DNA from: Nocardioides islandensis
GTDB taxonomy: Bacteria; Actinomycetota; Actinomycetes; Propionibacteriales; Nocardioidaceae
Length of the DNA stretch: 64,000 nt
NCBI RefSeq assembly: GCF_015352455.1
Contig: NZ_JADKPN010000015.1
Coordinates: forward strand, 1-64,000
Direction: 5' to 3'
A program made the translations under genes and the position numbers. Positions 41,584-50,397 of the stretch are shown piece after piece. The stretch's first letter is position 1, and each line of letters starts with the position of its first letter. The notes below the pieces were generated by a model. It was not told the origin of the DNA and made no database searches. It was given only the letters and a program-made list of their open reading frames with translations.

Positions 41584-42614
41584 AGCACCTCCCGGTAGAC
41601 GGCCTCGGTACGACGCGCCTGCTGGGCGACGGTGAAGCGCTCGCGTTGTGCGGCCTGGAGGCGGGCGCCGTACTCGTCGCGCTCCTGCTCCGAGGACGCC
41701 AGCGCGCCGAGCACGCGGGCGGCATCGGCGGCGTCGCCGGGGCGGTACAGGGCGGCGCCCGGCACCGAGCCGACCGTCTCCAGGTGGGCGCCCGAGCCGG
41801 CCGCCACCACGGGCAGGCCGCGCGCCATCGCCTCCACCACCGAGAGCCCGAAGGCCTCGTCGGGCCGGGACGCGACCAGCACGCCCGCCTCACGCATCAG
41901 GTCCCAGACGTCGTGGCGCTGGCCGAGGAACTCCACCGAGCCGCCCAGGCCGAGCTCGGCGGCCAGCGCCTCCAGCTCGTCGCGCAGCGACCCACCTCCG
42001 GCTACCTGGAGCCGCCACCCCTGCTCGCGCAGGCCCGAGGCCGCGAAGCCGCGCAGCGCGACATCGGTGTCCTTCTCGCGCTCCAGGCGCTGGGCGACCA
42101 GCACGACCTTCTGGCGGCCGGCCGCCGGCACGCGGTCGGGCTCGGGACGTACGCCGCTGAGCACGACCGTGCTGGCGCCGTCGACGTGCTCCGCGACGTA
42201 CCGGGACACCGCGATCTGGGCGTCGACGCGGCGGGTGCTCCAGCGGACGACCGCGCGGGTCGCCGGCCGTGAGCCCCGCGGCGAGGCGAAGTGACGCGTG
42301 CTGACCATGCGGGCCCGCACCCAGGGCGAGAGAGCGACGGCGAGCTCGGCGCCGGTCATGTGCGCGTTCACCACGTCGGCCGCGGCGTCCAGCCGGCGCA
42401 GGCTGCGGACGGCCACGTCGATGCGGTGGCCGGGAAGCACCCGGACCCCGTCGCCGGCCACCTCGCGGACCCGGGCCTGGTCGCCGCCGATGACCGTCAC
42501 CCGGTGGCCGTCGGCGACCTGCGCGGCGGCCAGCTCGCTGACGTGCCGCTCGACGCCGGCGAACGCGGCGGTGCAGCACACGTGGACGACGTGCAGCGAT
42601 GAGGACGGGGTCAC
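41580..42614 (-). CDS. Glycosyltransferase family 4
   Basis: A 344-aa GT-B enzyme: VVHVCCTAAFAGVERHVSEL at the start, VVLVAQRLEREKDTDVALRG in the hinge, and SRPDEAFGLSVVEAMARGLP with the E-x7-E motif. GTG 42614 overlaps the polymerase stop (GTGA), so all four minus-strand genes are translationally linked. Confidence 0.9.
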   Translation of the reverse strand: MTPSSSLHVVHVCCTAAFAGVERHVSELAAAQVADGHRVTVIGGDQARVREVAGDGVRVLPGHRIDVAVRSLRRLDAAADVVNAHMTGAELAVALSPWVRARMVSTRHFASPRGSRPATRAVVRWSTRRVDAQIAVSRYVAEHVDGASTVVLSGVRPEPDRVPAAGRQKVVLVAQRLEREKDTDVALRGFAASGLREQGWRLQVAGGGSLRDELEALAAELGLGGSVEFLGQRHDVWDLMREAGVLVASRPDEAFGLSVVEAMARGLPVVAAGSGAHLETVGSVPGAALYRPGDAADAARVLGALASSEQERDEYGARLQAAQRERFTVAQQARRTEAVYREVL

Positions 42615-43945
42615 GCCGCGGTCGTCTCCAGCGGCCGGCCGGCCGGCTCGTCGGCATGCACCGGCTGCTCGGCGATCTCGCGCCCCTGGGCGCCCAGACA
42701 GATGCCCACGATGAGGAACGGGATGGAGGTCTGCACGGCGACCCAGAACAGGTCGAGCTGGCCCTGCACGATGCGGCTCAGGACCACCATGACCGCGGGC
42801 AGGCCGTACCTCAGGTCGATCTTCCACAGCGCCACCACGGCCCCGCCCATCATGACGACGAACCCGATGAGCCCGACGAGCCCCGCGGTGCTCAACATCT
42901 CCAGCGTGCCGTTGGGCGGCTGGAAGGCGACGTCGAAGCGGTCGGTGTACCACCAGCGCAGGCCGACGCCGAAGAGCGGGTCGGTCTTCCAGATCCTGAT
43001 CGAGTCGCCGAACCAGTCGACCCGCTGGAAGAAGGAGTTGAACTCGTTGCCGGAGGAGACCTGGTTGCGCACCATCACCAGCACGACGCCGAGGGCAGCG
43101 GCGACGGCGAGCAGGATGACGCGCGAGCGGCGCTCGCGGCCCTTGGTCTGGGTGCGCATCACGAGAACGACCAGCGCGAGCGCGAGTCCGGCCATCGCCT
43201 GCCGGGACTGGGTCGCCAAGATGCCGACGACGCAGATCCAGAAGCAGCCGAGTGAGAACCAGCGGCTCCAGCCCACCCACGAGGGTCGTGCGTAGGTGAC
43301 GGCCGCGGCCAGCCCGAACAGGCAGCCGGCGGCGTTCTTGTGCATGCCGTAGGGCCACTTGGGGAACACGCTGTTGAAGTCGCCGTGGGAGTACTGGATC
43401 AGGCCCTGGACGATCGCGCCGACGGCGACGACGGTGCAGGCGAGCACCAGCAACGTGAGGGCCAGCCTGGCGTGACCTTCACGCCCGATGCTCCAGCCGA
43501 CGACGAGGGTGCCGGCCACGAGCAGCCCGGCGTGCACCCACTCGATGTAGTTGGCCTTGTAGGGGTTGGCGATCAGCGTGAAGAGCGTGCTGAGCTGGTA
43601 GAGCACGCCGAGCCACACCAGCGTCCGCATGGTGGGGGTGAACGGCCGCTGGGAGAAGAGGACGGCCGGGAAGAAGGCCAGGAAGAGCGCCGCGTCCGAG
43701 ACCGTCAGGTCCGTGCCGCCGACGCCGACGCGGTAGGTGACCAGGGCCGGCACGACCATGAGCAGCGGGATGAACGCCGAGTCCGCGAGCGTCATGCCGA
43801 AGAGGAAGACGGCCGCGCCGAGGAGGAGGGAGTACTCGGGACGCGTCGGCACGTAGTAGCCGATGCCGACGACGGCGAGCGCCGTGCCGACGTACAGGCC
43901 CGCCAGCAAGGAGAGTCGCACCGCCTCGCTCAGCCGCCACCTCAC
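42611..43945 (-). CDS. O-antigen ligase / Wzy-type polymerase
   Basis: A 444-aa protein with about 12 membrane helices and the Wzy_C-like periplasmic loop holding FQRVDWFGDSIRIWKTDPLF and GVGLRWWYTDRF. It likely polymerises or ligates the lipid-linked repeat on the outer face of the membrane. The start overlaps the preceding gene by four bases. Confidence 0.87.
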   Translation of the reverse strand: MRWRLSEAVRLSLLAGLYVGTALAVVGIGYYVPTRPEYSLLLGAAVFLFGMTLADSAFIPLLMVVPALVTYRVGVGGTDLTVSDAALFLAFFPAVLFSQRPFTPTMRTLVWLGVLYQLSTLFTLIANPYKANYIEWVHAGLLVAGTLVVGWSIGREGHARLALTLLVLACTVVAVGAIVQGLIQYSHGDFNSVFPKWPYGMHKNAAGCLFGLAAAVTYARPSWVGWSRWFSLGCFWICVVGILATQSRQAMAGLALALVVLVMRTQTKGRERRSRVILLAVAAALGVVLVMVRNQVSSGNEFNSFFQRVDWFGDSIRIWKTDPLFGVGLRWWYTDRFDVAFQPPNGTLEMLSTAGLVGLIGFVVMMGGAVVALWKIDLRYGLPAVMVVLSRIVQGQLDLFWVAVQTSIPFLIVGICLGAQGREIAEQPVHADEPAGRPLETTAA

Positions 43946-45900
43946 GGCCGCCTCCCCATCGTGGCCTCGGCGCGGAGCGGACCGGTCAGGTAGAGGGCCG
44001 CGCGGGTGCGTGCCTCACGGCCGCGGGCTCCGGGGAGCACGGCGGCGCGAGCCGCGGCGCCGAGCACCGCCGCCCCGCGGGCGACCTGCCAGCGCGCCGC
44101 GCCGTAGTGCTTGCGGAGGTACCGCTCCTGGCCGGCGTGGAAGTGCGTGTCGCGGCGGGTCGTGTCCGCGCTGGTGGCGGCCCCCAGGTGCAGGGCGCGG
44201 GCCTCCGGCACCTCGCGGTGCCGCCAACCGAGCTGATGGGCACGGAACGCCCAGTCGGTCTCCTCGGCGTACAGGAAGAACGACTCGTCGAACCCCCCGA
44301 CCTGCTCGAGCGCCTCCATGCGCAGCAGCATGACCGACCCGATGACGAAACCCTCGTGCCCGTGCAGGCGATCCTGCAGACGACCGAGGCCGGCGGCCAC
44401 CAGCACGCTCCCCCCGGGCGTCGGGAAGGGCCACGTGACCCGACCCGGGTGACCGTCCTCGTCCACCTGGGAGGGAGCGACGGAGGCCAGCGTCGGGTCC
44501 GCGAGGAGTGCCTGCTGGAGGACGAGCACGTCGGCGCGCTCGACGACCGCATCGGGGTTCAGCAGCAGCACGTCGGCATGCGGGTCGGTCCGGTGGGCCA
44601 GCGCGTGGTTGACGCCGGCGCCGAAGCCGCCGTTGCGGCCCGGGTCGAGGTACCGCACGCCGAGGCGCTCGCACACCGCGGCCACCTCGGCCGAGGATGA
44701 GTTGTCCACGACGGTGACCGGGAACGAGAGCACCGGCAGCAGCGACCGCTCCAGCAGGTCCGGGCGGCCGTACGCGACGACCACGACCTCGACGCCACGG
44801 TGGCTGTGGGCTGGGTCGTGGACCGCGCGCCGGTACATCGCCAGGTAGGACCGGGCGACCTCCGACCACGACGCCTGCTCGGCCTGGCGGCGACCACGGG
44901 CGGCCATCTCGCGCCGCGTCGTGTCGTCCTCGAGCACGGACTTGAGAGCGGTCGCCAGCGCCTCCGGGTCGTCCGGCGGCACGAGCAGGCCCGCCCGCCC
45001 GACGACATCGGGCAGGGCACCGGTGTCGCTGGCCACCACGGGGACGCCGCAGGCCATCGCCTCGACGGCGACGCGGCCGAACTGCTCGAGCCACCCGGGC
45101 GTGGGCAAGGACGGCACGGCCAGCACGTCGAGACCGCGGTAGAAGTCCGGCAGCCGCTCCTGGTCGACGGGGCCGACCAGCTCGACACGGTCGGCGATGC
45201 GCAGCTCGTCGATGCGGGTCCGCAGCCGCTGCTCCTCGGGGCCGGCCCCGGCGATCCGCAGCACGGCGCGGTCCAGCCGTGCGATCGCGTCGAGCAGGAC
45301 GCTGACGCCCTTGTGCGGCTCGAGCCGGCCGACGTACCCGATGACGGTCCCGGAAGCCCTGTCCTCGAGCGGCGGGGAGAACAGGTCGGTGTCGACGCCG
45401 AGGGGGATGAGCGAGGCCGGGCCGGGCAGGCCCTTGCGCTCGCAGATCCGGCCGGCGTCGCTGTTGCAGACGCTCATGCCCGCGGCGTGGCGCAGCGCCC
45501 AGCGCTCGAGCCAGCGGAACGGGGGCGGGTACCGCTTGTCGATGTTCTGTGCGGAGTACAGGACGTACGGCGCGCGCCGGCGGCGCAGCCTCCGCAGCAG
45601 CAGGACCTCGGCCGTCGCCAGCGCGAACGGCTCCTCGTGGATGTCGATGACGTCGTACGCGCCGCCGAGCGCGCGCCACAGCGGGAGCGGGTCGTAGACG
45701 AAGAGGGCGGGGTGTCGGCCCCACGTGCGCAGGCCGGTGACGGGCTCTCCCGGGCGCGGCGAGAGGGAGACGTCGGTGCCGCCTTCGTTCCAGCGGCGCG
45801 CCGTCAGCAGGTCGACCTCGGCGCCCTCTGCGCGGAGGTGTCGTTCACGCTCCCGCCAGGCGTCGACGACCGCGCTGTGGAAGATCCGCAGGACACGCAA
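43942..45900 (-). CDS. Bifunctional GT4-GT2 glycosyltransferase fusion
   Basis: A 652-aa protein of two full enzymes. Residues 1 to about 365 are a GT4 domain (YSAQNIDKRYPPPFRWLER, GTVIGYVGRLEPHKGVSVLL, LEQFGRVAVEAMACGVP). From about 368 a GT2 domain follows (VEVVVVAYGRPDLLERSLLP, LLLNPDAVVE, FFLYAEETDWAFRAHQLGW), of the WbbL rhamnosyltransferase kind. Such a fusion could add two successive sugars. The start is TTG with GGAG 10 nt upstream. It opens the minus-strand operon and is divergent from the BY-kinase. Confidence 0.88.
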   Translation of the reverse strand: MRVLRIFHSAVVDAWRERERHLRAEGAEVDLLTARRWNEGGTDVSLSPRPGEPVTGLRTWGRHPALFVYDPLPLWRALGGAYDVIDIHEEPFALATAEVLLLRRLRRRRAPYVLYSAQNIDKRYPPPFRWLERWALRHAAGMSVCNSDAGRICERKGLPGPASLIPLGVDTDLFSPPLEDRASGTVIGYVGRLEPHKGVSVLLDAIARLDRAVLRIAGAGPEEQRLRTRIDELRIADRVELVGPVDQERLPDFYRGLDVLAVPSLPTPGWLEQFGRVAVEAMACGVPVVASDTGALPDVVGRAGLLVPPDDPEALATALKSVLEDDTTRREMAARGRRQAEQASWSEVARSYLAMYRRAVHDPAHSHRGVEVVVVAYGRPDLLERSLLPVLSFPVTVVDNSSSAEVAAVCERLGVRYLDPGRNGGFGAGVNHALAHRTDPHADVLLLNPDAVVERADVLVLQQALLADPTLASVAPSQVDEDGHPGRVTWPFPTPGGSVLVAAGLGRLQDRLHGHEGFVIGSVMLLRMEALEQVGGFDESFFLYAEETDWAFRAHQLGWRHREVPEARALHLGAATSADTTRRDTHFHAGQERYLRKHYGAARWQVARGAAVLGAAARAAVLPGARGREARTRAALYLTGPLRAEATMGRRP

Positions 45901-46026
45901 TTTTCTCTCACTCCCCGCGACGGTTCCGCGCCCAGGCTATCGTTAACGGGTCTGACGGACTGGAAAACAGCCATCCGTCCCCGCGGCCTGTCCGGGGAAG
46001 ACGGGTCGCGAAATGGGGTGTGCCTG

Positions 46027-47484
46027 GTGAAGCTGCGGGACTTCCTTGCGGTGCTCCGGGCACGCTGGCTGATCATCCTGCTGTGCGTCGTCGCGGTCAC
46101 CGGGATCGCCGCCGCCCTCACCTACCGCCAGACGCCCATCTACACGACGTCGGCCGATTACTACCTGCAGACCAAGGTCGCGGACCCCACGAACGAGACC
46201 ACGGGTGGCACCTACGTCCTGACGTCCAGCGACCTCAACACCTACGTCGCCGTGCTCAACTCCGATACGGTGATGGGTCCGCTGCGCGAGAAGCTGAAGC
46301 GGGACCCCGGGGCTCCGATCGACGCCAGTGCGTCGATCACCGGGGAGACGTCGATCTTCCGGATCACCGTGCGCGATCCCGACCCGCAGCGGGCTGCCGA
46401 GATCGCCAACGAGGCCGGCGAAGCGCTGGCCGAGGCGGCCGACACCTTCACCGGGCTGCTGCAGGTGACCAACAGCAAGGTCTTCGCCGTCCCGGTCAAC
46501 AAGGCGGGCGTGCCGGGCACACCGACGTCGCCGGTGCCCAGCCGCAACCTGGGCCTGGGTTTCCTGGCGGGCCTCCTGGTCGGCATCGGCATCGCGTTCG
46601 TGCGGCACACCCTGGACACCAAGGTGCGCACCGAGCTGGACATCCGGCCGATCTCGAAGGAGCCGATGCTCGGCGAGATGCCCTTCGAGAAGTCGAAGTC
46701 CGAGCTGGTCACCATCGACCGGGACCCGCACGGCGGGTACGCCGAGGCCGTGCGCCGGCTGCGCACGAACCTGATGTTCGTCGACGTCACCACGGGGCGG
46801 CACTCCTTCATCGTCACCTCCGCGATGCCGGGCGAGGGCAAGACGACGACCACCGTCAACCTGGCCATGGCGATGGCCACGACAGGCGGCCGGGTGCTGC
46901 TGATCGACGGTGACCTGCGCAACCCGTCGGTGGCCAAGACGCTCGGCATCGAGGGCGCGGTGGGCCTGACCACCGTCCTGCTCGGCCAGGCCGAGGCGGG
47001 CGACGTCATCCAGCGCTGGCGCGACTCGGAGCTGTACGTCCTGACCGCCGGCGCGATCCCGCCCAACCCGAGCGAGCTGCTCGGCTCGGAGCCGATGCGC
47101 GAGCTGTTCGACAAGCTCGCCCACGAGTTCGACTTCATCCTCATCGACAGCCCGCCGGTCGTGCCGGTCGTCGACGCCGTGCTGCTCGACCGGCTCACCG
47201 GTGGCACGTTGATGGTCGTCGCCTCCAGCCGCACGAAGAAGCGCGACCTGGCCAGCGCGGTCAAGCAGCTCGACACGGTCGGCGCCAAGCTGATCGGCTT
47301 CGCGCTCAACTTCGTCCCGGTCAACGAGTCCGACGCCCGGCGCTACGGCTACTACCGGTTCCAGGAGAGCCCCGAGGAGTCGACCGGTCAGCTCCGCTCG
47401 GTGCCGCGGTCCCTGCCCAAGCCGCACGGCGGGAAGTCCCGCGCGTCCGGCAGGGGCGGCCGCCGGAGCGCCAAGAAGGTCTAG
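46027..47484 (+). CDS. Polysaccharide co-polymerase / tyrosine autokinase (Wzz-BY-kinase)
   Basis: A 485-aa protein: helix 1 (about 12-32), an outer Wzz domain, helix 2 (about 178-198), then a cytoplasmic kinase. Walker A is SAMPGEGKTTT (about 265-275), A' is LLIDGDLRNP, and B is ILIDSPP. The C-terminus has only RRYGYYRF instead of a long Tyr cluster, then a basic tail. It sets chain length and cycles through phosphorylation, likely reversed by the phosphatase at 49300. GTG 46027 gives KLRDFLAVLRARW; GTG 46018 is possible. Confidence 0.9.
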   Translation: MKLRDFLAVLRARWLIILLCVVAVTGIAAALTYRQTPIYTTSADYYLQTKVADPTNETTGGTYVLTSSDLNTYVAVLNSDTVMGPLREKLKRDPGAPIDASASITGETSIFRITVRDPDPQRAAEIANEAGEALAEAADTFTGLLQVTNSKVFAVPVNKAGVPGTPTSPVPSRNLGLGFLAGLLVGIGIAFVRHTLDTKVRTELDIRPISKEPMLGEMPFEKSKSELVTIDRDPHGGYAEAVRRLRTNLMFVDVTTGRHSFIVTSAMPGEGKTTTTVNLAMAMATTGGRVLLIDGDLRNPSVAKTLGIEGAVGLTTVLLGQAEAGDVIQRWRDSELYVLTAGAIPPNPSELLGSEPMRELFDKLAHEFDFILIDSPPVVPVVDAVLLDRLTGGTLMVVASSRTKKRDLASAVKQLDTVGAKLIGFALNFVPVNESDARRYGYYRFQESPEESTGQLRSVPRSLPKPHGGKSRASGRGGRRSAKKV

Positions 47485-47960
47485 GTCACGGGCTCCAGCA
47501 GCCCCTTGGCCACCAGGTCCCTCACGAAGGCCTCGGCCTCGTCGCGCACCGACGCCTCACCGGGGAAGGACTCCTCGAGCGTGGCCACGGCCTCATCGAG
47601 GGTCCCGGTCTCCAGCACCAGCCACCAGACCTCGGCCGCGGACGCGCTGAGCACGTGCTGGAGCCCGCTGCGCAGGTCCATCAGCACGACGTGGTCGCCG
47701 TCCTCGCAGAAGCCCACGTGGCCGGGACGGCGGAAGCGCTCCCCGGTCGGCGGCTCGGTGAGCGTCAGGATGCCCCGGTCCTCGAGGTCCCGAGCCACGC
47801 GTACGTCGAGCACGTCGCTCACGCCGTCGGCGGCCCGGACGACCGCGACCTCCGCGCCGCTGAGCAGCGTCAGCGTCGTGCCGTCGTACGCGAGCACCTC
47901 CTCGCCCAGGTCCTCGAGCTCGACGCCGGGCGCCGGTCGTGCGACCACTCCTACGCCCAC
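47481..47960 (-). CDS. PqqD-like (RRE-fold) protein
   Basis: A 159-aa protein whose last 90 residues form a PqqD-like winged helix (VVLMDLRSGLQHVLSASAAE, VATLEESFPGEASVRDEAEA, FVRDLVAKGLLEP). This fold usually binds a peptide and presents it to a modifying enzyme. Here no radical SAM or peptide gene is adjacent. GTG 47960 is picked for GGGAGGTG 8 nt upstream, overlapping the previous gene by 10 bases. Its stop also overlaps the BY-kinase 3' end by 4 bases. Confidence 0.75.
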   Translation of the reverse strand: MGVGVVARPAPGVELEDLGEEVLAYDGTTLTLLSGAEVAVVRAADGVSDVLDVRVARDLEDRGILTLTEPPTGERFRRPGHVGFCEDGDHVVLMDLRSGLQHVLSASAAEVWWLVLETGTLDEAVATLEESFPGEASVRDEAEAFVRDLVAKGLLEPVT

Positions 47961-48358
47961 AGCCGGAGCACCTCCCGAGCGGCAGCGTCCGGGTCGGCGG
48001 AGGACAGCGCGAACCCGCGGACCCGCCGACCGAACCGGGCGAGGGCGGGCAGCGGGCCGCCGTCGACCTCGGAGAGGCCGGTGGCGCGCGACCCCACGGC
48101 GTACGCCGCCTCGCCGGCCGACATGGGCCGCACGGCCGTGCCGTCCGGCTGCGGTGTGAGGACGACGAGCAGCACCACCTCGGCGCCGGACACCTCGAGC
48201 GTCCCGGGGTCGACGGTGGCGCCGTTCTCGAGCAGTCGGCACCCACGGGTCACCAGCGCGGCCGACACGGCCTCCGTGGACGTCGGATCACCGCACACGA
48301 GGGCCGCGGTGCCGTCGGGGCCGGCGAGTGCGGTGCCCGCGGTGACGAGCGCACTCAC
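47951..48358 (-). CDS. Degenerate HprK-like kinase domain protein
   Basis: A 135-aa protein. Its layout follows the C-terminal part of HprK-related kinases: a loop, then SAALVTRGCRLLENGATVDP (like ALVARGxRLLSDD...), VLLVVLTPQPDGTAVRPMSA, and a final PLPALARFGRRVRGFALSSA. But the Walker A loop is replaced by CGDPTSTEAV with no Lys, and the acidic DD is gone. The usual N-terminal half (about 100-150 residues) is missing. I infer a pseudo-kinase. It sits between a nucleotidyltransferase and a PqqD gene, the partners of intact HprK-related kinases elsewhere. Confidence 0.5.
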   Translation of the reverse strand: MSALVTAGTALAGPDGTAALVCGDPTSTEAVSAALVTRGCRLLENGATVDPGTLEVSGAEVVLLVVLTPQPDGTAVRPMSAGEAAYAVGSRATGLSEVDGGPLPALARFGRRVRGFALSSADPDAAAREVLRLWA

Positions 48359-49266
48359 GAGCGGCGCTCCCGCACCCAGTGCCGGAGCTCGCGGACGCCC
48401 TGTCGGTAACGAGTGGCGTACCCGCGGGCGAGCGCCCACGCGCTGTCCGCGGCACGGGGGTCCCGCATCCGGATGATCGCCGGCGATGGGACCACCCACC
48501 CCGCGACCGCGCGGGCCTTGGCGAGGGGTCCGAGCCTGCGCAGCTCCTCGAGGCGTACAGCGGTCCGGGTCGAGCCCGAGGTGCGCAGGCGCCAGGCGGC
48601 CGACACCTCGACGTCGGCCAGGGCCGTCGACGCCACCAGGTCCTGGCTCTCCGGCTCCAGCTCGACGCCGGCGCGGAGCGCGTCCAGGGCCCTCAGCCGA
48701 CGGGCGAGGTCGATGGTCCGGCGCCAGTCGTCCGCGGACGCGCCGGCCAGCAGGCGGCGCAGGTCCTCGCGGGGCTTGGCGCCGTAGGGATCCCGTGCCG
48801 CGTTGAGCACGAGCAGCAGCGCGCGGCTGGGCAGGTCGGGGAACCACACGTCGTACCCCGCCAGGCGGTGAGGCTCCCGACGTCGCCACAGCTCGGCGAA
48901 CGCGAGCTCGGGGTCGGCGTCGATCCCGGGGAAGCGGTGGTGCACGTCGAGCTCGCCGTTCCCGTAGGTCGCGTCGTGGTGCGGGTCGTGCCACAGCGTC
49001 AGCGCGTGGTCCTCGCTGGTACGCCACCGCAGCCCCTCGTCGCGGAGGGAGAACGTCGAGGACAGCAGTACGTCGAGCGCCGCGTCCATCGCGCTCGGTG
49101 GCAGCAGGATGTCGATGTCACCCCAGCTGCGCTCGCCCTCGTCGTACAGCCAGGTCGCCACCGTCGGCCCCTTGATGTGGAGGCACGGCAGGCCCGCCTC
49201 GGCGAGGAGGACCCCCACCTGGGCGTGCACGAGCTCCGCCCATGCCCGAGACGACACGCTGGTCAC
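48355..49266 (-). CDS. Nucleotidyltransferase-family protein (NTP_transf_5 type)
   Basis: A 303-aa protein with LHIKGPTVATWLYDEGERSW followed by GDIDILLPP near residue 45: the K-G, R/S and GDxDxL elements of the NTP_transf_5 nucleotidyltransferase fold, with both Asp present. A second acidic strand, NGELDVHHRF (about 105), supplies the third carboxylate. Relatives cluster with PqqD and HprK-like genes in polysaccharide or exosortase loci. The substrate is unknown. First gene of the three-gene minus-strand unit. Confidence 0.8.
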   Translation of the reverse strand: MTSVSSRAWAELVHAQVGVLLAEAGLPCLHIKGPTVATWLYDEGERSWGDIDILLPPSAMDAALDVLLSSTFSLRDEGLRWRTSEDHALTLWHDPHHDATYGNGELDVHHRFPGIDADPELAFAELWRRREPHRLAGYDVWFPDLPSRALLLVLNAARDPYGAKPREDLRRLLAGASADDWRRTIDLARRLRALDALRAGVELEPESQDLVASTALADVEVSAAWRLRTSGSTRTAVRLEELRRLGPLAKARAVAGWVVPSPAIIRMRDPRAADSAWALARGYATRYRQGVRELRHWVRERRS

Positions 49267-49299
49267 GTCGCCACCTCCCGAGCCGAGGATAGGGGCGGG

Positions 49300-49851
49300 T
49301 CACAGCAGCCGGGTGGCGATCACCTCGGTCGCGTGGTCGATCAGGTCGGCCACGTGGCGGTGCACCTTGGCCGAGCGACCGATCGGGTCGGGGAGGTCGA
49401 GGTCGTCGCCGTGCACCCCCACCGAGCCGCGCCAGTCGGTCGCGCGGGCGAGCGTGACCTCGAGGCCACCGATGGACCCGTCGGGCTCCGGCCACGGCGG
49501 GTCCTCGAGCATGGCCGCCAGCTCGAGCAGGGTGAAGCTGCGCCGCAGGACCGCCGGCGACATGGCGACCACCTGGCTGCGGATCGCCCGGGTGGCGGTG
49601 AGCACCAGGTCGGCGTCCCGGAGCATGGTGCCGGTCAGCCGCCGGGCCTCGAAGCCCTCGGGGTTGCCACCCAGCCGGACCAGCTCGTCGGCCGCCAGCT
49701 CGTCCATCGGCTGGCCGTTCGCGCCGTTCACGCCCGCGCTGGTGACGCGCACGTCCGACCCCTTGGTGCGCAGTCTCAACAAGCGCTCCGCCAGCGGCGA
49801 CCGGCAGAGGTTGCCTTCACAGACCACGAGAACTGCGACTCCCCCACTCAT
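49300..49851 (-). CDS. Low-molecular-weight protein tyrosine phosphatase (Wzb-like)
   Basis: A 183-aa LMW-PTP. The catalytic P-loop is Cys11-EGNLC-Arg17-S, and the general-acid loop DLDLPDPIGRS near 155 holds the Asp. At 183 residues it is a bit longer than the usual 150. It is expected to remove phosphate from the tyrosine autokinase encoded 1.8 kb away and so drive the polymerisation cycle. Confidence 0.9.
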   Translation of the reverse strand: MSGGVAVLVVCEGNLCRSPLAERLLRLRTKGSDVRVTSAGVNGANGQPMDELAADELVRLGGNPEGFEARRLTGTMLRDADLVLTATRAIRSQVVAMSPAVLRRSFTLLELAAMLEDPPWPEPDGSIGGLEVTLARATDWRGSVGVHGDDLDLPDPIGRSAKVHRHVADLIDHATEVIATRLL

Positions 49852-49912
49852 TGCCTCCAGTCTGCCTCACGGGACCACGGCGCCGGGTCGTCAGGGGTGA
49901 CGAGGCCCCCGG

Positions 49913-50353
49913 TCAGGCCGGTGCGAGCGGGCTCTCGAGGATCAGGGTGATCGGCCCGTCGTTGACCGACCTGACCTGCATGTCCTCGCCGAACCGGCCG
50001 CGGGCGACGCGGGCGCCGAGGCCCTCGAGGGCGTCGCACACGGCGTCGTACAGGGGCTCGCTCACCTCACGCGGCGCGGCGGCCTCCCACGTGGGGCGTC
50101 GGCCCTTGCGCGCCTCGCCGTACAGGGTGAACTGGCTGACCACGAGCAGCGGTGCCTCGACGTCGGAGGCGGACCTCTCGTCGCGGAGCAGCCTCAGGGT
50201 CCACAGCTTGCGGGCCATCCAGGCGATCTCGCCGGCGCCGTCCTGGTGGGAGATGCCGAGGTAGACCAGGAGCCCGGGCTCGTCGATCACCCCGACCGGC
50301 TCGCCGCCCACCTCGACGCTCGCTTGCGTGACCCGCTGGATGACCGCCCGCAC
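49913..50353 (-). CDS. dtd: D-aminoacyl-tRNA deacylase
   Basis: A 146-aa DTD enzyme that hydrolyses D-amino acids from mischarged tRNA. Start MRAVIQRVTQASVEV; catalytic loop VVSQFTLYGEARKGRRP with SQFTLY; and NDGPITLILE, the cross-subunit GP motif (here as NDGPIT). The length and both motifs are canonical. GTG start. It faces the MFS gene 44 bases away, divergent. Confidence 0.95.
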   Translation of the reverse strand: MRAVIQRVTQASVEVGGEPVGVIDEPGLLVYLGISHQDGAGEIAWMARKLWTLRLLRDERSASDVEAPLLVVSQFTLYGEARKGRRPTWEAAAPREVSEPLYDAVCDALEGLGARVARGRFGEDMQVRSVNDGPITLILESPLAPA

Positions 50354-50397
50354 GGGGTCAGTCTCGCAGCAGGTCCGGTGCCTGGGACGATGGCGAC

